DNA of 64,000 nucleotides from Haliscomenobacter sp040403615 (GCF_040403615.1 NZ_JBBAKG010000010.1:1-64000); one strand, 5' to 3'; counted from the first letter of the stretch, positions 51,020 through 59,934 are shown. A program made the numbers and translations. Notes: generated by a model from the sequence alone, not told the origin.

Positions 51020-51093
51020 AGTAACCCCCACCCGGTCACCGAGCGAAGCCGAGGTGCCCGGGTGAGGGTTATTTCAATCCTTCAACTTTCTTC
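51001..51093. repeat. long hairpin at the end of the korA-like gene
   Basis: The left arm 51001-51034 (GAAGTTGAAAGATTGAAGTA and following) is the coding end of the gene; the right arm 51058-51093 is its near-perfect inverted copy. The inner part has CCCACCCGG / CCGGGTGAGGG around GAGCGAAGCC. It lies between two subunit genes of one enzyme, so it may adjust their relative expression. Confidence 0.65.
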
Positions 51094-51122
51094 AATTCAT
51101 TAACTTTTCAATTCTTCAGCAT

Positions 51123-52175
51123 ATGACTTACGTAAAACCTTCATTCCGCCACCCAGAGTTGCCCAAAAACGATTTGGGATTCACCAAAAAGGACTACGAG
51201 GGCGCAATTTCTACGCTTTGTGGCGGTTGTGGTCATGACTCCATCAGTGGAGCCATTACGCAAGCTTGTTTTGAAATGTCGATTGCGCCACATCGCCTGG
51301 CCAAGTTGTCGGGTATTGGGTGCTCTTCCAAAACCCCTACCTACTTCCTGGGCAATTCGCATGGTTTCAACTCGGTACACGGGCGTATGCCCTCGGTAGC
51401 CACCGGGGCCAATTTGGCCAACCGGGACTTGATCTACATGGGCGTTTCTGGCGATGGCGATACGGCCAGTATCGGAATGGGCCAGTTTGTCCATTCGGTA
51501 CGCAGAAACCTCAACGTGGTGTACATCGTGATGAACAACGGTTGCTATGGCTTGACCAAAGGCCAGGATTCGGCTACTGCCGATGTGGGTTCGATCAGCA
51601 AATCGGGCGTGGCCAACAGTTTTCAGGCCATTGACCTCACGGCATTGGCACTTGAATTGGGTGCGACCTTCGTTGGGCGTAGTTTTTCAGGCGACAGGGA
51701 GCAATTGATCCCCATGATCAAGGCAGCGATTTCGCACCATGGCTTTGCCCTGATCGATGTGATTTCGCCTTGCGTAACGTTCAACAACAATACGGGTTCG
51801 ACCAAATCATACGACTACGTGCGGGAACACATCACGACTGCGGATGTGATCGACTTCGTGCCCCCCGGCGAAGAAATCACGATGGAATATGCAGAGGGCA
51901 CTTCGGCAGATTTGACTTTGCACGATGGCTCGATGTTGCAATTGCACAAACTGGCCCCCAATTGGGATCCCCGCGATAAATTTGCAGCGATGCAACGCAT
52001 CCATCTGGCCCGCGTCAAGCAGGAAATCCTCACGGGTTTGCTCTACATCGATCCAGATACCGAAGATCTGCACGATATGCTACATACGGTGGACAAGCCA
52101 TTGAATGCCTTGCGAGAGGCAGAATTGTGCCCGGGAATGGGGGCTTTGGAGTTGATTAATCAGTCGTTGCGGTAA
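51123..52175 (+). CDS. 2-oxoacid:ferredoxin oxidoreductase, beta subunit
   Basis: A 350-residue TPP-binding subunit. It has CGGCGHDSISGAITQACFE, KLSGIGCSSKTPTYFLG, GRMPSVATGANLANRDL, and the TPP/metal motif GVSGDGDTASIGMGQF with MNNGCYGLTKGQDS. No 4Fe-4S ferredoxin domain is present, as in KorB-type subunits. It is 103 bp downstream of the gamma-alpha gene, separated by a hairpin. Confidence 0.9.
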   Translation: MTYVKPSFRHPELPKNDLGFTKKDYEGAISTLCGGCGHDSISGAITQACFEMSIAPHRLAKLSGIGCSSKTPTYFLGNSHGFNSVHGRMPSVATGANLANRDLIYMGVSGDGDTASIGMGQFVHSVRRNLNVVYIVMNNGCYGLTKGQDSATADVGSISKSGVANSFQAIDLTALALELGATFVGRSFSGDREQLIPMIKAAISHHGFALIDVISPCVTFNNNTGSTKSYDYVREHITTADVIDFVPPGEEITMEYAEGTSADLTLHDGSMLQLHKLAPNWDPRDKFAAMQRIHLARVKQEILTGLLYIDPDTEDLHDMLHTVDKPLNALREAELCPGMGALELINQSLR

Positions 52176-52333
52176 GGGCAGTTGTGCTTTGTACTCATTC
52201 TTTATTATCTTAAGTTCAAATTGGCAATTTGGGATGACTTCTCTTTGTGCCCGTTGTTTTTCATTTTGTTTAAACATTGGTAATTCAGTGGCGTTTCATG
52301 TTGATATTACCAACAGCACAATAGTTTTCACCC

Positions 52334-53494
52334 ATGCATTTTGACTTCTCGGCCAAAAGCGGGCTCTTACTCATTTTTTTCTTCCACGGCCTGGTTTTTT
52401 GTTTTTTACTCCTCAAAAAAGGCTTGCAACATCAGGACAAGGCGAGTCTGTGGTTGAGCCTGTTTGTTTTTTTATGCGCGCTGTACATTGCACCATTTAT
52501 GTTGGGCTATGCAGGGTGGTACTCCCGTGAGTTTAGTCGAAACATCATGTTTTATGTGCCTTTTCAACAATTGCTGCTCATCGGGCCAGTGATTTATTTT
52601 TACACCCAAAGCTTGTTGAATAAGTCATTTAAAATCAGCAAAAAAGACCTTTGGCACTTTGTGCCTGCCCTGGCTTATTTTGGGTACACCCTCATCGTAT
52701 TTGTCACCGATCAACTCATCCTGCACCAATACTATTTTTATGCCGATGGCCGAGATATGGACCTCGATCCCTGGTATCAGGTGGCTGGATTGGTTTCGAT
52801 GCTGGTGTATTTGTACCTGAGTTTGCGGTACTACGCGGTGTACAAAAAGATTGCATTTGAGGTGGTGAGTTTTGCCGATTCCATTTTGTTCAACTGGATT
52901 CAGCGCTACCTTCTGGCGCTTTTGCTGATTTCGCTCTTGCGGGTGTTGTTTTTTATTTTGAACCCGGAATGGGACGAATTTGGCAGTAAATTTTGGTACT
53001 ACCTCTGTTTTTCCATTTTGTTCTACTACATCACCATCAGTGGCTATGCCAATTCGGTGCAATCGGCAATTCCAATGGAGGCGGCATTATCCCATCAGGA
53101 AACGCGCTTGCAGGTACTGGAAAAGGGAAACAAAGAACCTGCCGAGTTGGTCAATTTACCGGAGTGGAAGGAAAAAATTGTGCAAACAATGCAATCGGAT
53201 CGGCTGTTTGAAAACCCCAACCTCACCTTAATCGATGTGGCGGAAAAACTCAAGACGCCCCCCAAGCAGGTGTCCCAAATCGTAAATCAAGGCTTTCAGC
53301 TCAATTTCAACGACTTTGTGAATCAGTACCGCACCGAGGCCATCCTTGAAAAATTTCAACACGGAGAGCATCGTCAGAAAACCCTGTTGGCCCTCGCACT
53401 GGAATGTGGTTTCAATTCTAAATCCACGTTTAACCGCGCATTTAAGAAGAGCACGGGCCTTTCTCCTCAGGACTACCTGAAAAATCAAGCCTAA
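52334..53494 (+). CDS. membrane-bound AraC-family regulator
   Basis: A 386-residue protein with seven hydrophobic segments over residues 1-250 (examples: LLLIFFFHGLVFCFLLL, FQQLLLIGPVIYFYT, FCFSILFYYITISGY-like) and a C-terminal double helix-turn-helix (about 275-386) ending ALECGFNSKSTFNRAFKKSTGLSPQDYL. This design, a membrane sensor joined to an AraC DNA-binding domain, is common in Bacteroidota. A second member is encoded on the other strand near 62 kb. It lies upstream of a serine hydrolase gene, its possible target. Confidence 0.85.
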   Translation: MHFDFSAKSGLLLIFFFHGLVFCFLLLKKGLQHQDKASLWLSLFVFLCALYIAPFMLGYAGWYSREFSRNIMFYVPFQQLLLIGPVIYFYTQSLLNKSFKISKKDLWHFVPALAYFGYTLIVFVTDQLILHQYYFYADGRDMDLDPWYQVAGLVSMLVYLYLSLRYYAVYKKIAFEVVSFADSILFNWIQRYLLALLLISLLRVLFFILNPEWDEFGSKFWYYLCFSILFYYITISGYANSVQSAIPMEAALSHQETRLQVLEKGNKEPAELVNLPEWKEKIVQTMQSDRLFENPNLTLIDVAEKLKTPPKQVSQIVNQGFQLNFNDFVNQYRTEAILEKFQHGEHRQKTLLALALECGFNSKSTFNRAFKKSTGLSPQDYLKNQA

Positions 53495-53575
53495 AATGAG
53501 GGTCAAATCTGGATTTGAAGCGCCGGAGAACGTGTCTTGCCTGATTTTTGGAGCTTGAATCTCAAACACAGGATC

Positions 53576-55228
53576 ATGAAAAATTTTTTCTTCACCATTT
53601 TTTTATTAGTGGCGACTTTCACCCAAAGCATTACCCAAAATATCGATTTTGCCAAAATTGATCAATTGCTGGAATCTAAAATCAAACCCGGAGCCCCTGG
53701 TTTATCTGTAGGCATTGTTAAAAATGGCGCAATCGTATACGAACGTTACCTGGGCCTAGCCAATTTGCAGCACCTAATCCCAGTTACCGACCAAACCCGC
53801 TTCAACCTGGCTTCGGTAGCCAAACAGTTCACGGCATTGTGCGTCTTAAAACTGGTTTTGGACAACAAACTCTCCCTCGAAGCCGACCTCCGCCAGTATT
53901 TACCGCAAATGTACCCTGCGCTAAAAACCGCCATTCCGCTCAAAACCCTGCTCAATCATTCCAGCGGCGTTCGGGATTTTTACGACTTACTCAGCATCAG
54001 CGGGAAACCCTGGTGGCGGCAGGAAGGCCTGGATAATGAAGATGCTATAGCCATGTTGATGAAGCAAAAAGACCTCAATTTCACTCCTGATACCGAGCAT
54101 TGGTACAGCAATTCAAACTATACCCTGCTGGCAGAAATCGTTGCCAAAGTGAGTGGGATGCCTTTCCCGAAATTTGCCAAACAGCTTTTTACAAACTTAG
54201 GCATGCCCAATACCCAATTCTGCACAAATTACATGCAAGTTATTCCTTTCCAGGCGCTACCCTACAACGATTGGGGCGACGGCAGCTGGCAGCAATACCC
54301 CATGATAACCAACCTTTATGCGGATGGCTTTTTGTACACCACTTTAAAGGATCAATTGGTTTTTGAACAAGCCATTCAAAAGGCCACAGACCAAACCAAT
54401 TCATTGTTGTCCACGAGCCAAAAGCCAATTCCCAACACCCGAATTCAAAATTATGGCTACGGCTTGGAAATCGGTTCAATCAATGGCTATCCTGCCGTGC
54501 ATCACTCTGGCAGTACAGGTTCGTACAATGCCCAAACCCTGCGTTTCCCCAACGAAAAATTGAGCATCATCGTCCTGAGCAACAATGGCAATTTGTGGAG
54601 TGGAGGGATTGCCCGAGAAGTGGCTACCCAAATTTTGGGGCGTAAAAAAGAGGAGCTTACTTTTGCCACCCGACCAGCACAAGTACAAGCAGCTTCCACA
54701 CCCAGTGATTTGGTGGGCCAGTACCGCAGCCCAGAAAACAACGTCATTCGAATCCAGCTCAAGGAAGGTAACTTGTATTGGCAGATGGACAACAACAACC
54801 CGCGCAAACTGATTCAGGAAAAAGGCAATTTATACCATTGGGACATTGATGAAGATTGGAAAGTGGCTTTCAACCACACTCCAGATTCGACCAGTACCAT
54901 GGTGCTGTATACCAAGACTGAGCAACCGCTGGTGCTCAAAAAGCTCCCACCTTTCTCTCCTTCCGATGCCTATTTGCAAGCTTGTGTGGGCAGGTATTTC
55001 AGTACTGAGCTGGACTTGGCTTTTACCATCAAATTGTCGGCAGAAAAGGGCTTGATTTTTAAACGAGAGGGAGGCAAGAATGAAAACAAGATCGAAGTGG
55101 TGCAAAAAGGGGAACTTCTGGCTTCGGATTACAAAATGAGACTGGAAACCAGCGCCAATGGGCAGGTGATTGCGGTGTTGATGACGTATAATCGGGTCAA
55201 AAACCTGCGTTTTGAAAAAGTGGAATGA
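53576..55228 (+). CDS. serine hydrolase of the beta-lactamase (class C-like/DD-peptidase) family
   Basis: A 550-residue exported protein with a signal peptide (MKNFFFTIFLLVATFTQSIT). The penicillin-binding-type triad is present: SVAK in NLASVAKQFTALC, YSN in EHWYSNSNYTLLAEIV, and HSG in AVHHSGSTGSYNA. After the hydrolase domain (about residues 30-375), residues about 400-550 form a beta-rich C-terminal domain of the kind seen in DUF3471-type extensions. Start is at the signal peptide (53576), not at 53537. Substrate unknown, peptidases and esterases both occur in the family. Confidence 0.85.
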   Translation: MKNFFFTIFLLVATFTQSITQNIDFAKIDQLLESKIKPGAPGLSVGIVKNGAIVYERYLGLANLQHLIPVTDQTRFNLASVAKQFTALCVLKLVLDNKLSLEADLRQYLPQMYPALKTAIPLKTLLNHSSGVRDFYDLLSISGKPWWRQEGLDNEDAIAMLMKQKDLNFTPDTEHWYSNSNYTLLAEIVAKVSGMPFPKFAKQLFTNLGMPNTQFCTNYMQVIPFQALPYNDWGDGSWQQYPMITNLYADGFLYTTLKDQLVFEQAIQKATDQTNSLLSTSQKPIPNTRIQNYGYGLEIGSINGYPAVHHSGSTGSYNAQTLRFPNEKLSIIVLSNNGNLWSGGIAREVATQILGRKKEELTFATRPAQVQAASTPSDLVGQYRSPENNVIRIQLKEGNLYWQMDNNNPRKLIQEKGNLYHWDIDEDWKVAFNHTPDSTSTMVLYTKTEQPLVLKKLPPFSPSDAYLQACVGRYFSTELDLAFTIKLSAEKGLIFKREGGKNENKIEVVQKGELLASDYKMRLETSANGQVIAVLMTYNRVKNLRFEKVE

Positions 55229-55257
55229 CTTGATTAGGTAGTTGCGTTTTTTGAAGT

Positions 55258-55294
55258 ACCTGAGACACTTAAGTACACATTAGGTGTCTCAGGT
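55258..55294. terminator. hairpin between convergent genes
   Basis: ACCTGAGACAC (55258-55268) pairs perfectly with GTGTCTCAGGT (55284-55294). It lies between the serine hydrolase stop and the RNA ligase stop. No clear T run. Confidence 0.6.
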
Positions 55295-55297
55295 GCC

Positions 55298-56299
55298 TCA
55301 ATCCTCGTCCTCCAAAAACGCGTTCGATATCGCTTTAAAAGATACTTTTCGGTCGGTTGTACGCAACACTATGCCTTCCCGTTTAGCCTGGGCGTTCAGC
55401 AAAGACGGGCCTTCCGCCATTTTCAACAAGTCCTCCACTTTTGGGGGCAAGCTAAAATCAGCATTGACCAATGGTATAAGCTGCAAGCCGTTTTCCTCAC
55501 AAAAAGCCTGGGTTTCCGCAAAGGAGAAAAAGCGATGCTGATCAATGTCAAACACGTGGAACACAAAGAGGTGCTGCCCCCGTAACTTGTAGATGTTCTT
55601 TTGGATGCCCTCCCCAATCATTTCGCCCTGAATGGCCAGGTTGCGCCGCTGTAGTTTTTGTTCCAATTGGGTTTCCTCCGCTACCTTCCAGTACGAATTG
55701 GGATCTTCGGGCGAAAGCTCCCAATTCCGCGAACAAACCCCAAACTTTCCGTAGCGCTGGTAGGCGGTAAAGGAAGTTCCATCCAATTTTTCGGTAACAA
55801 CAAAGGACAATTCTTGCCAATCTGCAAACTCCTCCACCAGGTTTTGCACCCGCTCTTCATCCGTTTTGGGAATAAAACCTGGAAAAGGCCCGATCACCTT
55901 GCCACTTAAATCGGCGGGAATAGGGGGTTCGTACTTGTGTACGCGCAAACGCTCGGTGAGGTCGGTACCAATCGGCTCTTCAGGATCCACTTCGGGAAAA
56001 ACACTCAAAGGCAAAAACAAACCTTGCGAAAGTTGGCCCCGTAAACGAATGGTGCGCAGGCGAAAACCTTCGGTATCCCCCATCTTGCGCAGAGAAGACC
56101 TGCGCAGAAACTCAAAGCGTGCATCGTCCACAGGCAAAAAAGAGTCTATTTCAAAATAAACCCCTTTCTGTCCAGAGCTGAATTCACTGATTTTAACCAC
56201 GCAGTTCCAGCCGTCTACCACCGCAATTTGGATGGCATCGGCGCCCGGAATGGGGCGCAGTTCGGCACATTGGCGGATGCTGGCAAGTTTTCGATTCAT
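55298..56299 (-). CDS. ATP-dependent RNA ligase (DraRnl/Rnl5-like)
   Basis: A 333-residue nucleotidyltransferase. The adenylated lysine is Lys171 in motif I EKLDGTSFTAY; motif III region is HLFVFHVFDID, motif IV REGIVLR, and motif V SFKAIS. Residues about 1-110 form an OB-like N-terminal domain (RQCAELRPIPGADAIQIAVVDGW), as in the Deinococcus radiodurans RNA ligase, which seals nicks with a 3'-OH RNA end. No RtcB or end-healing enzyme is adjacent. It is a single gene, divergent from the sigma factor gene. Confidence 0.83.
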   Translation of the reverse strand: MNRKLASIRQCAELRPIPGADAIQIAVVDGWNCVVKISEFSSGQKGVYFEIDSFLPVDDARFEFLRRSSLRKMGDTEGFRLRTIRLRGQLSQGLFLPLSVFPEVDPEEPIGTDLTERLRVHKYEPPIPADLSGKVIGPFPGFIPKTDEERVQNLVEEFADWQELSFVVTEKLDGTSFTAYQRYGKFGVCSRNWELSPEDPNSYWKVAEETQLEQKLQRRNLAIQGEMIGEGIQKNIYKLRGQHLFVFHVFDIDQHRFFSFAETQAFCEENGLQLIPLVNADFSLPPKVEDLLKMAEGPSLLNAQAKREGIVLRTTDRKVSFKAISNAFLEDED

Positions 56300-56428
56300 G
56301 AATACTGAGCATTTATTTGGTTCTCCAAACCTAGTAAATTCAAGACAAGTTCCGCGTTTAAAAAAAACTTCACTTTTTTTCGTAACCTTTTCCCCAAACC
56401 CAGGTAACCTTATTTGAAAGCCAACTGA

Positions 56429-56989
56429 ATGCAGCGCACACCAAACCTGAGCGATGAAGAATTAATGGATCTGCTCGCAGCCAACCAGCTCGATGCAGCA
56501 GCCATTTTGTTTCAGCGGTATCGGGTTGGGTTGTTCAACTTCTTTTTGCGGCAAGGCATTGCCCGCGAAGCCAGTGAAGACCTGGTGCAAAGCATCTTTG
56601 AGCGGGTGATCAAGTACCGACAGAGTTTCCGTCGGGGGATGGCTTTCAAGGCCTGGTTGTACCAGATAGCACGCAATGTACAAGCTGATTTTCACCGGCA
56701 GGTTGGCCTCAAATATGCGGAAGACATCAGCAAGTACGCAGACCATCCTGACCCTGTCGATACCAGCACCATCGTTTTGGAGCAAGAGGAAAATCTGATC
56801 CAAATGGAAAAAGCCATGCAACAACTCCCCAAAGAGCACTTGGAGATCCTGTTGCTGACCCGCTACCAACGCATGAAATACGCGGAAGTAGCCGAATTAT
56901 TGGGCTGTTCGGAAGGAGCGGTCAAACAGAAGGTATTTCGCGCATTGCAACAATTGCGCAGCCTTTACTTTAAAATGCAAAAGTTATGA
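56429..56989 (+). CDS. ECF-type RNA polymerase sigma factor
   Basis: A 186-residue sigma-70 protein with region 2 (ILFQRYRVGLFNFFLRQGI, DLVQSIFERVIKYRQSF, FKAWLYQIARNVQADFHR) and region 4 (LPKEHLEILLLTRYQRMKYAEVAELLGCSEGAVKQKVFRAL), without region 3. Upstream, GTAACCT occurs twice, at 56382-56388 and 56404-56410, 22 bp apart, which might be part of an autoregulated promoter. Its stop overlaps the start of the anti-sigma gene by 4 bp. Confidence 0.9.
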   Translation: MQRTPNLSDEELMDLLAANQLDAAAILFQRYRVGLFNFFLRQGIAREASEDLVQSIFERVIKYRQSFRRGMAFKAWLYQIARNVQADFHRQVGLKYAEDISKYADHPDPVDTSTIVLEQEENLIQMEKAMQQLPKEHLEILLLTRYQRMKYAEVAELLGCSEGAVKQKVFRALQQLRSLYFKMQKL

Positions 56990-57777
56990 TGCACGATAAA
57001 ACCGAAATGCTGCTGCTGGAATACCTCGATGGTACTTTAGCTTCGGCAGAACGACAACAACTGGAAGTCCGCTTGGCCCAGGATGCCGATTTGCGGAAAA
57101 ACCTGGAAGAACTGCGAACCGTTTTGCTGCACCTGGAACAATTTCCGGAACAAGAACCCTCGAAGGAATTAGACGCACGATTCGATACATTTTTGCAGGC
57201 CGAAAAACGCCAGCTGCAATCACCCAACTGGCTTGGAAGGATTCGCTCCTTCCAAGCACTTTCCCGAGTGGAATGGCAAGTGGCGGCCACCTTTGCCCTC
57301 TTGATCATTGGTTTGGGTTTTGGCTGGTTTTGGCGTGTCAATCAACAACAGCAAGCAGAAATTGCCGCCTTGCGCCAGGAGATGCGCAGCACCCAAAAAA
57401 TGCTGGTCTTGGCCATGCTCGAAGAACCCAGCGCCAGCGACCGTATTCAGGCGGTGAATGTGTTGGAGCAGGAAAAAGCGGACCCCAAGGTCATCAAAGC
57501 GCTGATCAATACCCTCAATTTTGACGACATGGTCAACGTGCGCATGAAAGCAGCACAGGCCCTGAGCACTTTTTCCGATGATCCGATGGCGCGTAAAGCA
57601 CTGATCAGCAGCTTAGCGACTCAGGAAAGCCCCGAAGTACAAATCACCATCATTGAAATTCTGGTCGCACTGGGCGATAAACGAGCGGTTCCGTCCCTGC
57701 GTTCAATGTCCGAAGACGAAGAACTGATGGATTTTGTACGGCAGCAGGCTGCAGTCGGATTGGATGTGCTCCTGTAA
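56986..57777 (+). CDS. membrane anti-sigma factor with C-terminal HEAT repeats
   Basis: A 263-residue protein. Residues 1-75 are a helical cytoplasmic domain (LEYLDGTLASAERQQLEVRL resembles the anti-sigma N-terminus), followed by one transmembrane helix (about 97-116, VAATFALLIIGLGFGWFW), a short coiled coil, and HEAT-type helical repeats over residues 150-263 (PKVIKALINTLNFDDMVNVRMKAAQAL, EVQITIIEILVALGD). It is coupled to the sigma gene by overlap, so it most likely holds that sigma factor. The periplasmic HEAT repeats may sense a protein partner; this is inference. Confidence 0.78.
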   Translation: MMHDKTEMLLLEYLDGTLASAERQQLEVRLAQDADLRKNLEELRTVLLHLEQFPEQEPSKELDARFDTFLQAEKRQLQSPNWLGRIRSFQALSRVEWQVAATFALLIIGLGFGWFWRVNQQQQAEIAALRQEMRSTQKMLVLAMLEEPSASDRIQAVNVLEQEKADPKVIKALINTLNFDDMVNVRMKAAQALSTFSDDPMARKALISSLATQESPEVQITIIEILVALGDKRAVPSLRSMSEDEELMDFVRQQAAVGLDVLL

Positions 57778-57779
57778 GT

Positions 57780-57833
57780 TTAGCACCCGCCTGCGGCGGA
57801 TGACTCTTGAAAAAATTCGCTCGCAGATCATGC
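57780..57833 (+). repeat. left arm of an inverted repeat pair flanking the AT-rich TlpA gene
   Basis: The segment from TTAGCACCCGCC through TGCGGCGGA to CGCAGATC is matched, inverted and with gaps, by 59060-59120. The best shared blocks are TTAGCA, TGCGGCGGA and CGCAGATC in the same order. Confidence 0.5.
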
Positions 57834-57886
57834 TTTTTTGAAAAAATCTGCGCGTGGTGTATAACTCTTAAAGAAAAACCATAAAA

Positions 57887-58972
57887 ATGAAAAAAATTAT
57901 CATCACATCAATTCTTGCTATTAACTGTCTGACAGTTTTTACACAGAAATCTTTCTTTTACAACCTTAGTACTACACTTTCCAAAAATGAAAGTGTAACT
58001 AAATTGTATATTTCTTATGAAATTGCAGGTATTAAGTTTAAAGATAGTTTGGACATAGGCAAAAAACATCTAACATTGAAAAAGACTTTGACACAACCAG
58101 TTGCTGCAACTATTAGTACAAATAGCAGTAAAGTTGAGCAAGCTTCCGTAATGTTAGCAAATAATAACTTAAATATCATTTTGACAGACAATTCAATCTT
58201 GATTAATAAATCCAAATTGCAAGACGACTTTTTATATTTGACAGCAAATGACAGAATACGTCCAAATTATTTTCCTCTCTATGGCGAATTATCAGCAAAG
58301 AATGATACAATTGGTTTGAATAAATTAGGGGTCGTTTTTGATAGTTTAAAAAATAACGATATTATAAAATCCTATGACTATTTCAAAGCAAACAAAACCT
58401 CGTTTTTAAGTTTATTTTCATTTAATAGATATACTACTTTTTTTGCGGACTATTCAAAAGTAGAAAAAGACTTTGCTATTTTGCCAATGTGGGCTAAAAA
58501 CAGTTCAGACGGAAAAAATATTTTAGCTAAAATTGAAGGTGCAAAATCGGCACAAGTAAATACGCTAGCAAAAAAATTTGTGCAGCAATCCTCAACAGGA
58601 CAAAAAATAAGTTTAGACACTTTTAAAGGAAAATATATTCTAATTGACTTTTGGGCAAGTTGGTGTGCCCCTTGTAGAAAAGAACATCCAAATTTAATAA
58701 ATACTTATGAACAGTTTAAGAATAAAAATTTTGAAATTATCTCAGTTTCATTAGACTCTGAAAATGATAATTGGCAAAGAGCAATATCAAAAGACAAATT
58801 AACTTGGACACAAGTTTCAGATTTAAAGGGACAGCAGAACGATATAGCCATACAGTATGGGGTGCAGTCTGTTCCTACCAATTTTTTAATTAACCCCAAA
58901 GGAATAATTATTGCTAAAAATCTGACAAGCGAGGAACTTTATAAAAAGCTAGAAACCTTGTTGGACGAATAG
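57887..58972 (+). CDS. TlpA-like thioredoxin-fold protein (thiol-disulfide oxidoreductase)
   Basis: A 361-residue exported protein with a signal peptide (MKKIIITSILAINCLTVFTQ), an N-terminal region of about 200 residues (DUF4369-like beta region, GIKFKDSLDIGKKHLTLKK), and a C-terminal thioredoxin domain with the redox site FWASWCAPCRKEHPNL and the cis-Pro segment SVPTNFLI. Base use is visibly AT-rich (many AAA, TTT and ATT codons) in contrast to all neighbours, a sign of transfer. It is inserted between the anti-sigma gene and the DUF4097 genes and has inverted repeats on both sides. Confidence 0.87.
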   Translation: MKKIIITSILAINCLTVFTQKSFFYNLSTTLSKNESVTKLYISYEIAGIKFKDSLDIGKKHLTLKKTLTQPVAATISTNSSKVEQASVMLANNNLNIILTDNSILINKSKLQDDFLYLTANDRIRPNYFPLYGELSAKNDTIGLNKLGVVFDSLKNNDIIKSYDYFKANKTSFLSLFSFNRYTTFFADYSKVEKDFAILPMWAKNSSDGKNILAKIEGAKSAQVNTLAKKFVQQSSTGQKISLDTFKGKYILIDFWASWCAPCRKEHPNLINTYEQFKNKNFEIISVSLDSENDNWQRAISKDKLTWTQVSDLKGQQNDIAIQYGVQSVPTNFLINPKGIIIAKNLTSEELYKKLETLLDE

Positions 58973-58989
58973 AAGAACAACATACAACA

Positions 58990-59061
58990 TTGCATGGCAA
59001 AAGCGGAGGTAAAGTACTAAATTTAGCATTTGTGTTTTCTAATCCTCGCCTTCGCCAATGC
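58990..59061 (+). other. imperfect hairpin after the TlpA gene (possible recombination site)
   Basis: GCATGGCAAAAGCGGAGG (58992-59009) pairs with CCTCGCCTTCGCCAATGC (59044-59061) with a few mismatches, and the loop holds the palindrome CTAAATTTAG. The size and imperfect pairing are like folded attC-type sites, but the core sequences were not identified. Confidence 0.4.
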
Positions 59062-59120
59062 TTTTCCGATCTGCGGGTGAAAAATTGAAGATCAGTCCGC
59101 CGCAAGCAGGCTGCTAAGCA
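59060..59120 (+). repeat. right arm of the inverted repeat pair flanking the TlpA gene
   Basis: Inverted counterpart of 57780-57833 (blocks GATCTGCG, TCCGCCGCA and TGCTAA). It ends 37 bp before the first DUF4097 gene. Confidence 0.5.
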
Positions 59121-59157
59121 TCAACCGACATTTTTTACTTTTCAAAATACCAACGTC

Positions 59158-59934
59158 ATGAAGTATTTATTCGCCCTGGGCGCAGCGCTGCTGTTGCTCA
59201 CACCGGCTACTTTTGCCCAAAAAACATTCAAAAAAGCCTTCACTGGCTCTGCGCCTAAAGTGAGTATTGTCATTGAAAGAGCGGAGATTGAAATCAGTGG
59301 TTATAATGGCAATGAAATTCAAATTGAAGTCGAAGGTACCTTTCCTGCCCCTCCTGAACGCGCCAAGGGACTCAAACCATTGAACGTTGCCGAAGACAAT
59401 ACGGGCATCGGGCTGGAAATCAAAGAAGCAGGCGGCGTGATGACCGTTAAAAAAGCCAGCTATCAGGAAGGCAAGTACAAAATCAGAGTACCCAACAACG
59501 CGGATGTCAAAGTAGAGGTGATGGATTGGCACAAAAGCGACTTGGACATCAAGGACATCAGTGGCGAAGTGGAAATCATTGGCAAAAGTTCAGACATTAA
59601 ACTGACCAATGTAACTGGCCCAATCGTCTCCAACACTGTAACTGGCAACACCGAGGTCATTTTTACCAAAGTCAACCAAAGTAAACCTTGCCACATCAGT
59701 ACCATCAATGGTTTTGTGGACGTAACCGTTCCTGCGGATACCAAAGCGAAATTGGATATGTCTACCTTCCACGGCGAGATTTATTCGGACTTGGACATCA
59801 AATTTGCTTCGGATGAAAAAAGCAAAGGCCTTAGCCCGCTGCGACGCAACATTTCAGGTGCTAGCCTCAACGGTGGTGGGGTAGAATTGACCATCAAATC
59901 CATCAATGGGGATTTGTACCTGCGGAAGAAATAG
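59158..59934 (+). CDS. DUF4097-family secreted protein (first of two)
   Basis: A 258-residue protein with a Sec signal peptide (MKYLFALGAALLLLTPATFAQ) and a repetitive beta-strand body typical of DUF4097 (DLDIKDISGEVEIIGKSSDIKLTNVTGPI, STINGFVDVTVP, IKSINGDLYLRKK), likely a right-handed beta solenoid. No enzyme motifs are seen. In Bacteroidota such genes are often next to ECF sigma and anti-sigma genes, as here if the TlpA gene is set aside. A hairpin overlapping its stop separates it from the second copy. Confidence 0.8.
   Translation: MKYLFALGAALLLLTPATFAQKTFKKAFTGSAPKVSIVIERAEIEISGYNGNEIQIEVEGTFPAPPERAKGLKPLNVAEDNTGIGLEIKEAGGVMTVKKASYQEGKYKIRVPNNADVKVEVMDWHKSDLDIKDISGEVEIIGKSSDIKLTNVTGPIVSNTVTGNTEVIFTKVNQSKPCHISTINGFVDVTVPADTKAKLDMSTFHGEIYSDLDIKFASDEKSKGLSPLRRNISGASLNGGGVELTIKSINGDLYLRKK

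Noticed and set aside
58990..59061. True integron attC site
   Set aside because: The hairpin has the right size, but I could not identify the inverse-core and core sequences and no integrase is in the window, so it is reported only as attC-like.
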